Shown: positions 38,321 through 51,817 of the stretch, piece after piece | How positions within the stretch are numbered: position 1 is the stretch's first letter | How the letters are laid out: every line of letters starts with the position of its first letter | Origin: Apostichopus japonicus | Lineage: Eukaryota > Echinodermata > Holothuroidea > Aspidochirotida > Stichopodidae | Reading direction: 5' to 3' | Assembly: GCF_037975245.1 (NCBI RefSeq) | Contig: NC_092562.1 | Location: 18,942,054 to 19,002,053, forward strand | Length of the DNA: 60,000 nt | The notes under the pieces: model-generated | What the model was told of the DNA's origin: nothing | The model's input: the letters and a program-made list of their open reading frames with translations, nothing else | Database searches by the model: none | Program-made: the position numbers and the translations under genes

Positions 38321-38422
38321 ATGTCTGCTAATCAGCAGAGGAAGAAGAAGAGTCTACAGGTTCCAGGTTCAGCGAATGCCAGACAAGAGCTCGGTGTTGA
38401 CGTTTGGCAACCGCGAGAAAAG
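38321..38422 (+). CDS. Candidate first coding exon of a second gene, product not recognised
   Basis: ATG at 38,321 in a good context (acaaaaATGT), with an in-frame TAA nine bases upstream, opens 34 codons ending at AAG|gtaaaa (38,423). The peptide begins MSANQQRKKKSLQVPG and ends ELGVDVWQPREK. It is polar and has a basic KKK patch, with no signal peptide. Codon content and GC are higher than the flanking AT-rich DNA, and translation hits a stop at 38,462 if the donor is not used. I do not recognise the family, and no later exon could be identified in the rest of the window; it may have a very long first intron. Chance remains possible. Confidence 0.4.
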
Positions 38423-38619
38423 GTAAAAAATCAGTTCATAATAATTTATTTATTTTTCTGTTGAAATGTTTCCTTCTAATTTCCCTAACACCACGGAGCC
38501 CTGTTTTACTCTTATAAATTCTCATTGCTCTATTTGTTCTTTAATTATTTACAGAGAGCATCAAAGGAATATATTGCTTTATACTTTAATTAAAAAAGTA
38601 GCACTCATTAAGTCAAACT

Positions 38620-38673
38620 CTCTATATATATATATATATCTATATATATCTATATATATATATATATAAATAA

Positions 38674-38711
<38 letters not shown>

Positions 38712-38718
38712 ATGTATA
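38620..38718. repeat. (TA)n microsatellite
   Basis: About 100 bp of TA with single C, A and G interruptions. Confidence 0.95.
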
Positions 38719-39289
38719 TATATGTGCCAATATGCGTATATGATGAAAACCACCATGGCATGCATCCCCTCTGGAAAGGCACAAGGCGCGCCTCATTGCA
38801 CCGACAATTGATATAACAGAAATATCAACGCTGTGCCGGACGGAAATAAGCCCACATACTTAGCTTTCAATATAACTTTATACTACAGTAATCTCTGGTT
38901 CTATATTAGGCTCGGTTTGTTTTGTCTTAGGTGTTCGTGTACCGCAGCCAAAGTTTTCAGTTTGATCTTGGATGTTATTTAGACCCTGCGCTGATCTTTC
39001 GAGGGTGAAGCAATTTTTCTTCTGCTCTCTCTCTCTCTCCACCTCCCGCTCTTTCTCTCCTACAAGTCTAGATAGCAACTGATATAGAATAATGAAAGAA
39101 ACTGTGTGATGTAATAAGGCTGCAAATGACCAACTCGAGCGTATCATTTATAAACATTGAAATAATCTGCAGAGTAAAGTAATATACGTCTGTACAGTAC
39201 ATACTGGATGGTTGGTTGGGGATATCACGCTAGGATATGTGGGTTACACAATATATGGTGGGTTAACGTTTGGGATAGTGGGTAAGTCT

Positions 39290-40125
39290 GGGGGTTGGGG
39301 TTAGTATTGAGATTGTGGGACAGTGTGGGATAACCGGGAGGATTGTATAGTGAGCCTGGGTATGGTGGATTAGCGTAGATATTATATGGGTTAGCATGGA
39401 GGTTGGGATTGTGGGACAGTGTAGGACAGCCTGCACGATTGTACTGTGAGCCTGGGTATGGTGGATTAGCGTAGATATTATAAATGTGTTAGCCTAGAGG
39501 TTGGGATTGTGGGACAGTGTGGGATAACCTGCAAGATTGTAAAGTGAGCCTGGGTATGGTGGATTAGCGTAGATATCATATGGGTTAGCCTGTAGGTTGG
39601 GATTGTGGGACAGTGTGAGACAACCTGCACGATTTTATAGTGAGCCTGGGTATGGTGGATTAGCGTAGATATTATATGGGTTAGTCTGGAGGTTGGTATT
39701 GGGATTGTGGGAACAGTGTGGGACAACCTGTAAGATTGTAAAGTGAGCCTGGGTATGGTGGATTAACGTAGATATTATATGGGTTAGCCTGGAGGTTGGG
39801 ATTGGGATTGTGGGACAGTGTGGGACAACCTGCACGATTGTATAGTGAGCCTGGGTATGGTGGATTAGCGTAGATATTATATGGGTTAGTCTGGAGGTTG
39901 GTATTGGGATTGTGTGACAGTGAAGGACATGTAGGACAACTGCAAGATTGTATAGTGAGCCTGGGTATGGTGGATTAAAGTAAATATGACATGGGTTGGC
40001 CTGGAGGTTGGTAGTGGGATTGTGGGACAACATGTAAGATTGTATAGTGAGCCTGGGTATGTTGCATTAGCGTAGAGATTATATGGGTGAGCCTGTGGCA
40101 TTGATATTGGGATTGTGGGTAAAGT
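39290..40125. repeat. Minisatellite, eight units of about 92-110 bp
   Basis: tgagcctgggtatg begins at 39,351, 39,447, 39,545, 39,641, 39,744, 39,846, 39,956 and 40,048. Unit core: gtgggacagtgtgggacaac, then gattgtatagtgagcctggg and gtagatattatatgggttag. Because several spacings are multiples of three (96, 102), the minus strand stays open over up to 132 codons as a repeat of TSRLTHIISTLIHHTQAH; I take this as a repeat effect. Confidence 0.95.
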
Positions 40126-42077
40126 TGGTTGCCCTGTGTGGTTGAGCTTGGAGATTTTGGATAATGCTGGTAAGTGATGAGTTGTAAATGAGGAAGTTTT
40201 GATTCTGGATTTGCTGATAGAGTTGTTACTTCGATCTACTACGTAGCAAGTTTTGAAATTTAACGAGGGACGGCTTCTTAGTGTAATTAGTCCGTTTTAA
40301 AATATAATCTGAGTACAGAACTCCCTCAACGTTATCAATACCTTGCAAGAACAAATAAAATAAATAAATAAATAAATGAAAATAAAAATACGATAAAATA
40401 TCGCAAATAAATAGTCACAGCGTAATGTGAATACTTGTTGATCAGGATTCGCAAATATAGCTTATATGTAGCTTTATTATTATCCTCCTATAAAAATATG
40501 AACAAGCAAACGTTCTTTCTTTTGGCGCTATTTGAATGTCATGTCGCTACCGAGGGGCAGGGGCATCAATTTATGTTCTGAATTCGTATTTATATCAATG
40601 TGACCTTGATATCAGGCAAAATTCCCCTGTTGTCAAATACCTCTTGTCTTTCACATGTCGATTCTATTTCTGGTTTTCTTTTTACTCATGTAAAGAAACT
40701 TATCATCATTGTCGTAATCGATACGTATCCTTACAATTCATCATCATCATCATTGTAGAAGCTCTGACCTAATTTCATGACGTATACAATTTCCTAAAAC
40801 GGTTAGCCATTTTTTGCTACGTTATTTGCCGCCCTCGGAAGTTTGGTTGCTATGGAACGCCAATACAGACTCATATAATAATTATAACGATCCTATTAAT
40901 AACTTGTACCGTGAACATATATATATCTAATGAACGCACGTCATATTAATTACACGTCATTTTCCATCAACAGTACATATTTATTCAAGACAACATTAAC
41001 ATTACAGCCTCGGTACTTATATTGATGAATGTTGAACGGATGTCGATCATCCCCGTTTACGTTATACGTTGTCTTCTATAGGTCATCAGTATTAACAGTC
41101 ACTTTGATATCCCAGCATGTCAAATAATGGTCATTCATTTTCAAAACGTCAACAATTATTTTAATTTCCGCTATCAATATAGCGTGTTACCTCTCCTATA
41201 TCTTTACGATATTATTGGCCCTTTTTCCATTTCTAGGAATAATTTGGAGGTTCAGAGAGCCCACAAAACATTCAATGATTTTGGGCTCACTAAAATCAAC
41301 AGCTATATGCAAACATCTATATCAAAAGCATGTATAACCTATTTACATTCGCCAACCTCAACATTACAACATCGGCACACATACTGATGAAAGGTGAATG
41401 ATGGCTTACAGCACGTGATCACATATTGCTTAATGACAACTCACATCAGTATTGATAAGGGGCGTGGAGATTCAGGTGGCGCCCTAATTGATCCCAGGGG
41501 CCCGAGGCTGTATAGAAGCTCTGAAACCCGCCCTCTCTTCAGACTTGGGTATTGATGACAAATATGCCAACAAGCCAAGAAATGGTCACTATCTATCAAA
41601 GGATAATCATAATATACTCCCAAGTCCCACCTAAATAGTATTTGTCCTTTGTTATACATCTTATTACATCATTTGCCTAGGAATAGTTTTGAAAGGTCAG
41701 AACTTCCACGAAAATGCAATTCTGAAAGTTTTCACCGATGTTATAGCTTACTAAATACCCTAAAACCATATAGATTATATAACGCATATAGATTATATAC
41801 CGGTGTTTGTTAAAGATATTAATCGCATATATATGTCTTGATATTGTTTTAAATATTTTAAGGACATCCTCGTGTATTAATCAAATGCCAACACCTGGAT
41901 ACAAGTGGTATCTTCTTCGAAGAAGTATATACCCGGGTACAGAAGGCGTAGGCGTCTTGTTGAATGGCGTTCTACTCGTGGGGGAGGTTATTTACGGGGG
42001 TGTTTATATATTTGCAGACTATGCAAGTAACAAATGAGATGATTAAAACATCTTTAATATTCAAAATAGAAAGACTA

Positions 42078-42080
<3 letters not shown>

Positions 42081-42145
<65 letters not shown>
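42081..42145. repeat. (AT)n microsatellite, 32 units
   Basis: Uninterrupted AT, the longest pure dinucleotide run in the window. Confidence 0.98.
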
Positions 42146-42148
<3 letters not shown>

Positions 42149-43260
42149 GTATATTTGTCTGTCGTGTTTCTTTCAAATTGTCCATAATTAAATTATACGG
42201 TTGCTAACAGTCTCACGTGGGCATCATACCTCACCCTACCAAAGCTATACCGTATAATATGACACTAATTTGTATGCACATACGATATATAGGTGCCATT
42301 AGAAAACCACGTCACCTGTAGGAACCAAATTACGTGTAGGCCGCCTAATACGTCTGATTCTACTTCGCGATATGTCGAAAGTGAAACGAGTCGAATAAGT
42401 TTTTCTTCCCCCTATAGTGATAAAGTGACTCGAGTTACTGAGTCGACTGGAGTCACGAAAAATGACCTGTGACTTGACTTGAACTGTAATGACTACTATG
42501 TAGATTGCTCAAGGTTTGGAAATGAAATTCGAAATGTCAACTTTCCTAACCTATAGTTGTGAATGCAATGTATATGGTTAAACGTTGATTAAAAAATAAA
42601 CTATTTCCCCGAACAGGTTTCCAAAAGCGGAGCGCTTTACATCAGCGGTGTAACTGCGTGTACCCCCTCAAAACAGAAGTGGCTCAATCACCCCCCCTCC
42701 CTCACTCCCCCCTCCCCTCTACCTTCCTATCCACTGGAGGCATAGCATACATTGTAGTGTATAATCAGAGCGTTGCACGGACATCACGCCGTGTATTTAA
42801 AGTCTTACGGAAGTCCAACAAGTCTTAATAATAGTTATTCAACGCTTATTCGATGCCCATCATAACCACTTTGCACAATTTCAGCTCAATATGAATTCCA
42901 TTAGTTGTTGTATTGTATGACGGAGACTAAATTCTTCCAAAAATTGTTACAAAATTTGCTTAAAATCTGATAGGGAGTGCTACATAGTTTACGAAATTAA
43001 GAAACGAAAATCTTGAACAGCTGCTTTAAATTTGCGAATTGTTTTCAATCATTTCTACAATTTCCTACGATTTTCTGCCCAAATTTCGTTTTAAAGGGAG
43101 ACGGTGTTCTCGTTATAAGAGAGCTCGAATATACAGACAATTTACTATAGCTTATAATCCATGTACAGTACACATAACTAACTCTCTATTGAAACACATA
43201 TACACCACACATTGTAAGACGAATGGACGGGCAATCTAATTGGGTACCGTACAAGCAACG

Positions 43261-43318
43261 TGACGTCATTCACCGCGGTGATAATATATGCACCTTTTAA
43301 GTGGTCATTATGACGTCA
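43261..43318. promoter_or_regulatory. Pair of CRE palindromes (TGACGTCA)
   Basis: Exact TGACGTCA at 43,261-43,268 and 43,311-43,318, 50 bp apart. TGACGTCA is the canonical CREB/ATF site. Seven more exact copies lie at 44,592, 45,262, 46,583, 51,125, 51,356, 53,016 and 59,542. Function is inference. Confidence 0.45.
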
Positions 43319-43749
43319 CCGTATAGTTTGATATCGATTTCATTGTTGTTACAAGTACGATTCAGGGAATTGTATATATATACTTTGGCTATTTCGGCTA
43401 TGAAAATGTCAGTCTTATCTTCACTGATAGACTGCAATACGCAGTGATTTAATGGCATCATTTGACACAAGATCATGTTAAGCACTGCAGTATCTATTCA
43501 CTTACCTATAGGGATTCTGGATACAAGTTCAGTTGACTTATAACACCTTCATGATCACGTGGTTACAGTAACACGTGTAAGAGAACTCGGGTCGAGAGAT
43601 GGATTAAGTTTTTTTCATTTTCGTTCTCTAAACTTTTGTTAAAAAGTAATGTTTTTCAATTTGTTATGAAATGGTGCGACGCCTTTAGTATAGATACTTT
43701 TTGTTTTGAAATGTAGTTTTCATATCACATCTGTGTGAAATATTGCAAA

Positions 43750-43780
43750 CCCCACCCCCACCCCCCACCCCCCACCCCCA
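43750..43780. repeat. (CCCCCA)n tract
   Basis: C-rich strand of C4-6 A units; the complementary strand has several G4-6 runs and could form a G-quadruplex. Confidence 0.85.
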
Positions 43781-45832
43781 TCGCATCCTTTATATTACGC
43801 ACATCTACCGATATTTGACCAAGAGTGGTAAAGGCTTCGCTTCAATATTTTGCATTTTTTTTTTCATTTAGACAATAATATACACAAATACTCATGAAGA
43901 ACTAATAAAGTTTACCGAAACACAAAATTGGGGTCTATATTAAAATCCCATTCAGTTTGAATCAACGGCTTGATGAAATAAACATTACCATATAATGTTG
44001 GCATATATGGTGGCTCATGTATTGGTCACAGTGAATATATTCCGTTCTTAGACTACAAAAAAATATAATAGGGTACTGCAGTTAGTGTATATATTATAGC
44101 AACATCCCCTCTGTAAATGAACAGCGGGAGTTGTTGAAAGATGGACGGGGTTGGTGGGACGGAGGTGTGGGAGAACTAAGAAATTTGTCGGAATCGGAAT
44201 TCTGTATACTCTTGCATAAAACTACTAATTTTGGTCCCTAATTCAAAAAAGAAAATAATAACTCAACTTTTATGGGTTTTTTCTTTCCGTGACGTACTAA
44301 ATTAAACTTGAAGTTCCTATAGCTGGAACCACCAATGCATAATCATGGGGTGCCACCGCTGTGCGGGTTGAGACTAGTAGGCCTATCTAACTATCGTCAT
44401 CGGAGTTTAAGAAGCACGCAAGCATGCAAATGAAATTCTAAATCACGAAGAGCTATCAGTGAAGTTAAATACTGATAGTGGGTATTCCGTGATTTCGATT
44501 CTTTTATAATGTAAGTATATAGGTCACGGTATATTTAGACAGCCCATTATCGATCTTTTATGACTCTTGATGGAAAGTTACTAACGGTGTGTGACGTCAT
44601 TGGTCGTTCAGTCGATGGTAGACATTATGGTTCAGCAATTTTGCGATAATAACCTTCTGTTTAATGGTACATATACGTATTACCACTATACATAATTAAG
44701 TACCGGCGTTTAAAGAACCATCGGCGAAAAACGGAAAATAATTGTATTTCCTGGCGTCTTCTAACTAGGCCTATACATTTTATCGGTCTAGTTTCGGCGA
44801 GAAATAAAGGGGGGGGGGGGGAAGGTGCACTGGAGACCGGGTAAGCTGGGCGGGGTAATGTTGGTCAATGGGAAGGTATAGGGAGTCACGATGGATTACC
44901 CTAGTAAAACAAATGACAATTTTCGTCTAGTAATTATAAACATATACAACATTATGATATAGGCACTATTCACAGTCGGTTATTGAAGGTTAACCCTTCA
45001 GCACCGGGAGAAGATGTTCAAACGCAGCATGGGACAAATTTCTCAGGAGCAGGCTCTGGTTGAAATTATTTTAATTTATATCTGGTCCAAAAATGTGCAG
45101 AAAAAAAATCTCACAATTTTACCCAAATATTTAAAAAATACACGTAAATCGAATGGTTTACCTAGAATCAGTGTAAATTTGTAGCCTAAGCAATTGGAGG
45201 AAGGTCGGCGAAATGTTGGACATATATACGGTCTATTTAACGGCCTTCCATAGTTTCTACATGACGTCACAGCTCAAAGACCATTGAGAATGAGATACAG
45301 TAACATCTCAGTGATTGGTCCACCCCACCTCCCCCTCCCGGAGGTTCCGCCTCCTCTATTCTCCGATTACCGGTATACCGGTCCAGCTTCTGTATTCCCT
45401 ATCATCAATTACATCATCCTTATCTATATAGCCAGTATATGTCTAAGGGGAATGTTATAACATATATCCACCAAGCGTATAAATGAACTATCTTCCAGTG
45501 CCTGCATTCACGTATTCCATTCAACGAAATGCGCTCACTTTGTAAAGGTAATCATGCAGTCGCTATACATTCGATATTCCTAAGAGTGTTTTTTTTTTAA
45601 GAGAAAGTGGATGTTTTAACCCAACTGCAAAGACAAGCAACCTTGGCAGGATACAACGTCAGGTTACATAAGCCTACACAACAAAATGAAAAGTACCCGG
45701 TTTCCTAATTGTACGCTCGATTATTGCTCCGTGGTCAGTCAAATTCATACTATCCTAACTGAAGCTGTGTTTTGTTTGCTTGCCTTCTGCTTTTCCATGT
45801 AGTGTTCTTAGTACTCGCTGTTGGTCAAATAG

Positions 45833-46081
45833 ATGGTGGCGTCCTTTCTCTCCATTGATTTCCAAGTCATATATATTTGCGGGCGTTTTTTTTCGGCGAT
45901 CGCCCACCTATTCCTGATTCAACTGGATTCTTTAGTGATGATGTTTTTCTTTGGTTTGTTATTGTGTATATATCAATCCGCCTACATGCTATGCTTCGCC
46001 AAAACAAAGAAAGACTCAATTAAACCTACGCAGTTTCAAGAAGTTTCACGACAGTTCTTTTCAAGAGGGTTATTTTTTTAA
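45833..46081 (+). CDS. Possible small hydrophobic ORF (82 codons), unrecognised
   Basis: ATG at 45,833 lies 30 bp after a good acceptor-like site (ttctgcttttccatgtag, AG 45,801-45,802). The 82-residue product has two hydrophobic stretches (about residues 5-33 and 34-54) and a polar C-terminus (KTKKDSIKPTQ). Directly after the stop comes an AU-rich run (atttatttatatattta) and AATAAA at 46,216-46,221. There is no family match and chance is quite possible. Confidence 0.15.
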   Translation: MVASFLSIDFQVIYICGRFFSAIAHLFLIQLDSLVMMFFFGLLLCIYQSAYMLCFAKTKKDSIKPTQFQEVSRQFFSRGLFF

Positions 46082-47970
46082 TATTTATTTATATATTTAT
46101 CTTTTTTATTGAATTCTCTATGAATCTTTCCTTTATGATATAAGCCTTTAATGGTATTGATTATTTCCTATAGACATGTTGGTAATGTTTGTCCTGTTTT
46201 AGTCTCAAGTATATAAATAAAACAAAATGATTTAAATCAATTTTTTTGGCTGTCTTCTGAGATATAGTACTTATAAAGTTGATGGTGACCTTTCCCAAAG
46301 TGTGTGTTTTTCATTGATTTGAGACACCCTTCCTTCGTTTATTTTTGCCATGGATTTCTCTGTGATGTTGGTACAATAAAAACCAGATTTTCTTATTAAT
46401 TCATTTTGATCGTTTCGAGTTTAGAGACAAAGTAAACAAGGCATGCAACACGTTTCGATGTTATATTCGAAGTATACGTTATATTATTATTATCAGAGTT
46501 TATACAGTTGATATGTTTGACATCACGGATAAACATTGGGATATTATGTTCGTAAGATGACCTTTGACACCGACTTATTTTATGACGTCAGTAATTCCGA
46601 TGAGTACGTAAAACCATGGCCTTATTAACGAAAACAGAACCTTCATATTAAGCCTGCGTATTAACTATAATGACAAAACAAAATATACAATCATTGGTTT
46701 ACGGCAATTAAAAAAGGCGGGGGAGGGGAAGGGGGCGGGTAAGGATGAGGGAGGTGAAAATAGGTCTAAAGGAACGCCAATATATATACACATGTATATG
46801 TTATATATATTTGAAATTGTAATGAGTTGGAAAGTCGAGATTAGTGAAAACACTTCCCACAGCTTCATGCATGGACGCTGATACCGCACTGTGAACACAC
46901 TTCAACGACCAAGTCATCCATTTTAATTCTCATAAGCAATTTAAATATCAAAATTTTGAGACAAAACGTCCACAAAGTTTGTTTTGAAAAGTCTATAGTT
47001 ATAGTGGTTATACTGCAGACATGACTACATATTTCTTTCATATGCATCCCCTCATTTGCATAAGTTCAATTATCATATTAATTGACGTGGAAAGTGACCT
47101 TGCGTTATCTATATAGCAGGTGCACGTACATCGATAATGAACGTCATAACGCCCCAGCCTGTCAGAACTTAATCACAAATTTAAAAAAAAAAAATACTGT
47201 CCATGGAAATGGCTTACGACGTATTTATAGACTATAGTAGCGTATCGTAAAGCCTTTAAGTATATATCAAATCAACCGATTATTAACCATTTGTAAAGCA
47301 TACACCTTCTCATGTCCGAGAATATACCCTAGGGGAGGTATAGCAAAATGCCTTATAATCCTATTTGGAAAAAAGAGATGATATAAATGTTCCCGCGCAT
47401 TCAGCAAACTAAGATATACATAACTGCTCGGATATTTATCGAAGATAATCTGTTTACACGATCAAATTTAAATTGTAACTTACGTGATTGGGGTAATCCA
47501 TAAGGTCAAATTCCTTTTGTCTTATAATATGACGTTATTAGGCTTCACTGTGACTCCTTGTTTCGAGAAAACACAATACTAGAAATCTAATCATGGAATT
47601 ATACCATATCAGTTCAGAAAGATAAGTTTACTTAAGAATGCATTATCAATACACCACATGCCAAGTTGGTTCAAATGATAATATATGGTTAAGATGAGCA
47701 CGTAGTTGAAATCGGGTACTCGTTAGAATGATGCACTATATAGGCAAGTTTTTGTGAGATACAAGTGACCGATAAATAGGTTCCATTTTCAAGTGAGTCC
47801 AGTTCCGTCCTAAAAAAGTCTATAATTGTCTGTTTTTCTCAGCCATTCACCTCTCACCTCCTCAACTTTATCTGTGACCCCCCCCCCCCCGCCCCGCTGT
47901 TTATCTGGTCCTCCATGACACCCTCTCCTCATTTTCCTAAATCCTTCTCTCTTTTTGCTTCTTCTTTCTC

Positions 47971-48370
47971 TGTTAAGTTAAAAGTTTGTCTCTTACGTAT
48001 ACATACGACAAAATATAAGTCAACAGCCAAAAAATATATAAAAATAAAATATCAACTAAAATATAAAAAACATTAAATAAAATGAAATGAAATGAAATGG
48101 AATGGAACATGTGAGTAACAGTTGCTCCCTTCTTACAGAAACATTCTATTCTAAGACATTAAACATCAAGCTTTTTCTGTCTTATCCTTTCTCTGTTAAG
48201 TTAAAAGTTGGTCTCTTACGTAATATAACGACAAAATACGAGCCAACACCGAAAAAACATTAAATAAATAAATTTAAAAAAAAATAAATAAAGAAGAAAC
48301 ATAAGAAGGAAAAGAACAGGTGAGTAACAGTGGCTCCCTAATTATTCAAAACATTCTATTCTAAACCATG
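47971..48370. repeat. Tandem duplication, about 223-bp period
   Basis: tgttaagttaaaagt recurs at 47,971 and 48,194; both copies continue with gtctcttacgta, acattaaataaa, gtgagtaacag and acattctattctaa. They have diverged with indels in the A-rich middle. Confidence 0.8.
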
Positions 48371-51300
48371 AACCGTGCACTCCTGCAATATATTTCAATA
48401 CCGGCCACTTTACTTTCCCGGAACGACCTTCGAAAACCTAGAAGGTCGAACTGGGTCAATCCACTTCGTATTCGAATCCATCTACATGTTGTGGCATTTT
48501 TCATATATTAACATATATTTTATCTTCTTTTATTGTGATTAATTTTTGCCAAAATCCAATCATGTTTGCATTTCATAAGCTTCACTAAAGTGAAGTCTAA
48601 TTTCGAATAATAAGAAATAATTTAAAAGATTTGTAAAACTAAGCTACCTAAACCGTTGGTTAATTATTGTTAGTTATCTTTCGTTTAGGCTATATAAAAA
48701 AACACTGTTCCCCCCCAATTGACGCTTGAGTCGGGGAGGCCATGTACCCCCCTCCCCCACATCCTTTGCGCCCTCTACTGGGACACGGGCAAGGATGTTT
48801 AGATCCATTTATTCCTTTCCACAATACGGATTTGTGTATATTAAAATTCATTCGCTAACATGTATTCTTTAAAGGATTATTGAGTAATTTACCCTTGAAT
48901 GATCACTGACTGATACGATCAATATTTTTTACTTATATATATATCACAAGATGTATAGCTGATATAAGGGGGACATCCTTGTATATAATTAGTAATATAA
49001 TGTAAGGGGAAGGTCGGTGTTTACTTTCGATTTAATCAATGTTTGTTGCCATGCTATGACTGTATCGTATACACTCAGTGTCAGTTTTAGTTTACGACAC
49101 CGTATATATCATAACAGAAGCACGCCACCAAATATGACATGATTTTTTTTCTTTCTGAACAGCTTCGAAACTTACAAGCACTGAAAACGTATACATATAT
49201 ATGCATATGTCTACACAGCGTTTGCGAGGGCAACCAGGGGCGGCGGGCTGGCGGATTTTTCTAAAGGAGGGTTAGTGTGGCCCTGTAGGAGTGGATGCAA
49301 TTGGGCTTACTTGAATTTGATTGTTGGCCAGTTGGATAAATTAAGATGGTGATGGACCCATCTCTTAGAGATAACTAATTACTGAAACCTAACATTCTGT
49401 TAAACAAACGTCTTTATGACGTAACGTTATGAATCATGTCCTTGCAAAAGGTCAGCGTTACATACACAATTCTTCATTGGTTTGCAATCCGGGTGCACTG
49501 TGCGGCATAATGCAGAAGCCAGCATTCAACGCCCCCTCCCTCCCCTCCTCCCCTCCCTCCAGCCCTCCCCCACCACCTTTCCAGAAAGTTATGTAAAAGG
49601 CTGTACAGTATAATACTACTCGAAGCGGAACAGAAATTGAACTCGAAAATTTAGGTCAAAGTTTCGGGACCACCGTTGTATATTTGGCCGTGGGCCAATT
49701 AACATATGAGACGTTGAATAATATGTTAATTTTACGCTTGATATTTCAAGGTTTTGCCCCGACGATTTTCATAACAGAGTTTTCGATCATTTTAGTGGCA
49801 TGCTCCTTCAATTTATACAAATATATATAGTCATGCATGCATGTTTAAGCTGAAGAGTATTAATACTCATCAACTTTGTTCTTAATTAGTGAAATGAACG
49901 ATTAGCCATTATTCATTCTATTCATTAAATGTCAACGCAGTTCATTAATCTAAATCATGTTATTCGCACAGAAATCGTTCCAACGGTATAAACCGCTCCT
50001 CACTGACTTTTTGAGGATATAAGACCTTGTTTTTAATACTTGTTTTCTTTCAATGAAAATACTCATGTCGTTTTTTACAGTAATGTATGTATGTGTGTGT
50101 ATAGGCGATATGTAAGAAATAACCAAAGTAATAAACAAGCAAATTGCGTCGTAATACTGCACTCAACCCTACACAATCCCCATCAACCCCCTCCCTCACT
50201 CCCACTCCGCTTCCCAACCACTGAAAGACAAGATTAATATAACAACTACAATTCTAGTGTACAGTATATAAATATATATAAAATAATGTGCAGTACAACC
50301 TAAACAGTTGAAAATTCTGCAGGCAACATTTGCAACCTGCATTATACATTTTACCCCTTCCCCTCAGCGATATAAAATCTTAACCACCCACCCACCCCCC
50401 CCCACCCACACCACCCTACCGTCCGCCCCGTACGAAATTTGTGGTTGCGCATCTGCCTCGTTATAAGGAGGACATGCACATGGGGTCGAGAAAGTATCAC
50501 CTCGGTGAAATAACATTTTTCCCTCCTGCCTTAATACAAGTACATATTGCAGGAGGGCGAGTAAGACAACTGTATACATGCACACGGTATCACATGTAAA
50601 ATTGTCATCAATACTAATCTTTATAAGCCTAACGCCGGTAACATATAGTTTTGTCTTCTAATTCCAAGATGCCAAATTATTCCCAGATTTTATTTTATCT
50701 TAACTTAGACAATTAAAGCGCTTGTAACATGTTGTTAAACTAATTAGAGGGGGTAGCATTTAAACTGTAAAGTTGGTATTGCATATATGTGTTTGACAGG
50801 CTCTTTCAGTTTATTTTAAGGTTAGTACAGCTATACTCTGCATTAAACAGAGTAGTTTTGGTTTCTTGCGAAATCAGCCATCAAAGGTTTTAGCGAGTAT
50901 TTTGTAGGCGAAAAAGGGGGGCGCGTGAAAAGGTGCCACACTTGCTTTATATCATTTACTGGAATTTCTTCCTTTTTAATCAAAGGAAATAAAAAAAAAG
51001 TCGTAATATACAGTACCACCGCTGCTCCATCGAGATCCATTAGTCATCCCACGCGAAGTCAATTACATTACGGGCTGTCTTAAATTGATCGTCAACGCCA
51101 CCTAGTACAAGAGGTCGACATTTATGACGTCATAACGTCACGTTGTCCGGTCGCATGCAAATGGCAGCTAAGATAAATGAGTTTGTCGCTTTGCAAAAGG
51201 ACAGCTAAAAACGCTAAATAGGTATCAGGACTGTCGATGCGATATAATGCTTTTTTTTTTATTTCCTCTCAGGGAAAACACTGTACTGAAAATGTTGACA

Positions 51301-51547
51301 TGTAAAGGTAATGGGAATTGTAACTATGAAACGTTAATTTTTGATTGGTTCACGATGACGTCATGAATATAGTCTTTGTCATAGCTTATCTCAAGATGCT
51401 CGTCATTTCTGTTGGTTTAACTTGACATGACAGATTCAGGTCAAGGGGAATGGCATTTTTTTTATGACAACTTGATATTGCAGATTTTGGATTTCAATCA
51501 ACAGAGTTCTAAATTTTAATCAATTCTGTTTTGCATATTAGCACATC

Positions 51548-51817
51548 ACGAGTTCAACCTGGTTAGCTTTCGCTTGGTTTATACCCGGGGAAAAAACGGC
51601 GATTTTTTCCCGGGTAAAACGTGATCTACAAAGTACTTTAATCTGTCTTCCTTATCTTAGCTAAGAAAGCAGCAGCAGCAGCAGCAGGAAATAGAGCTTG
51701 ATAAGAAAGGTAAGGATGATAGCTTTGTTTACTTTGTAGATCACGTGATACCTCGGAAAAGTGCGGGTTTTTTTTCCCGGATATAAACCAAGCGAGGGCT
51801 AACCAGGTTGAAGTCGT
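51548..51817. mobile_element. Fold-back MITE, 270 bp
   Basis: The two halves are inverted copies: ACGA(g/c)TTCAACCTGGTTAGC at the outer ends, then cgcttggtttata, cccggg and acgtgatctacaaagta on the left, all found reversed on the right. Arms are about 110 bp with a small centre holding (CAG)n. No coding capacity beyond chance frames and no clear target duplication. Confidence 0.8.

Noticed and set aside
39290-40125. CRISPR-like or phage-type repeat array
   Set aside because: Units are about 100 bp throughout with no repeat/spacer alternation, in a eukaryotic genome; it is a minisatellite.
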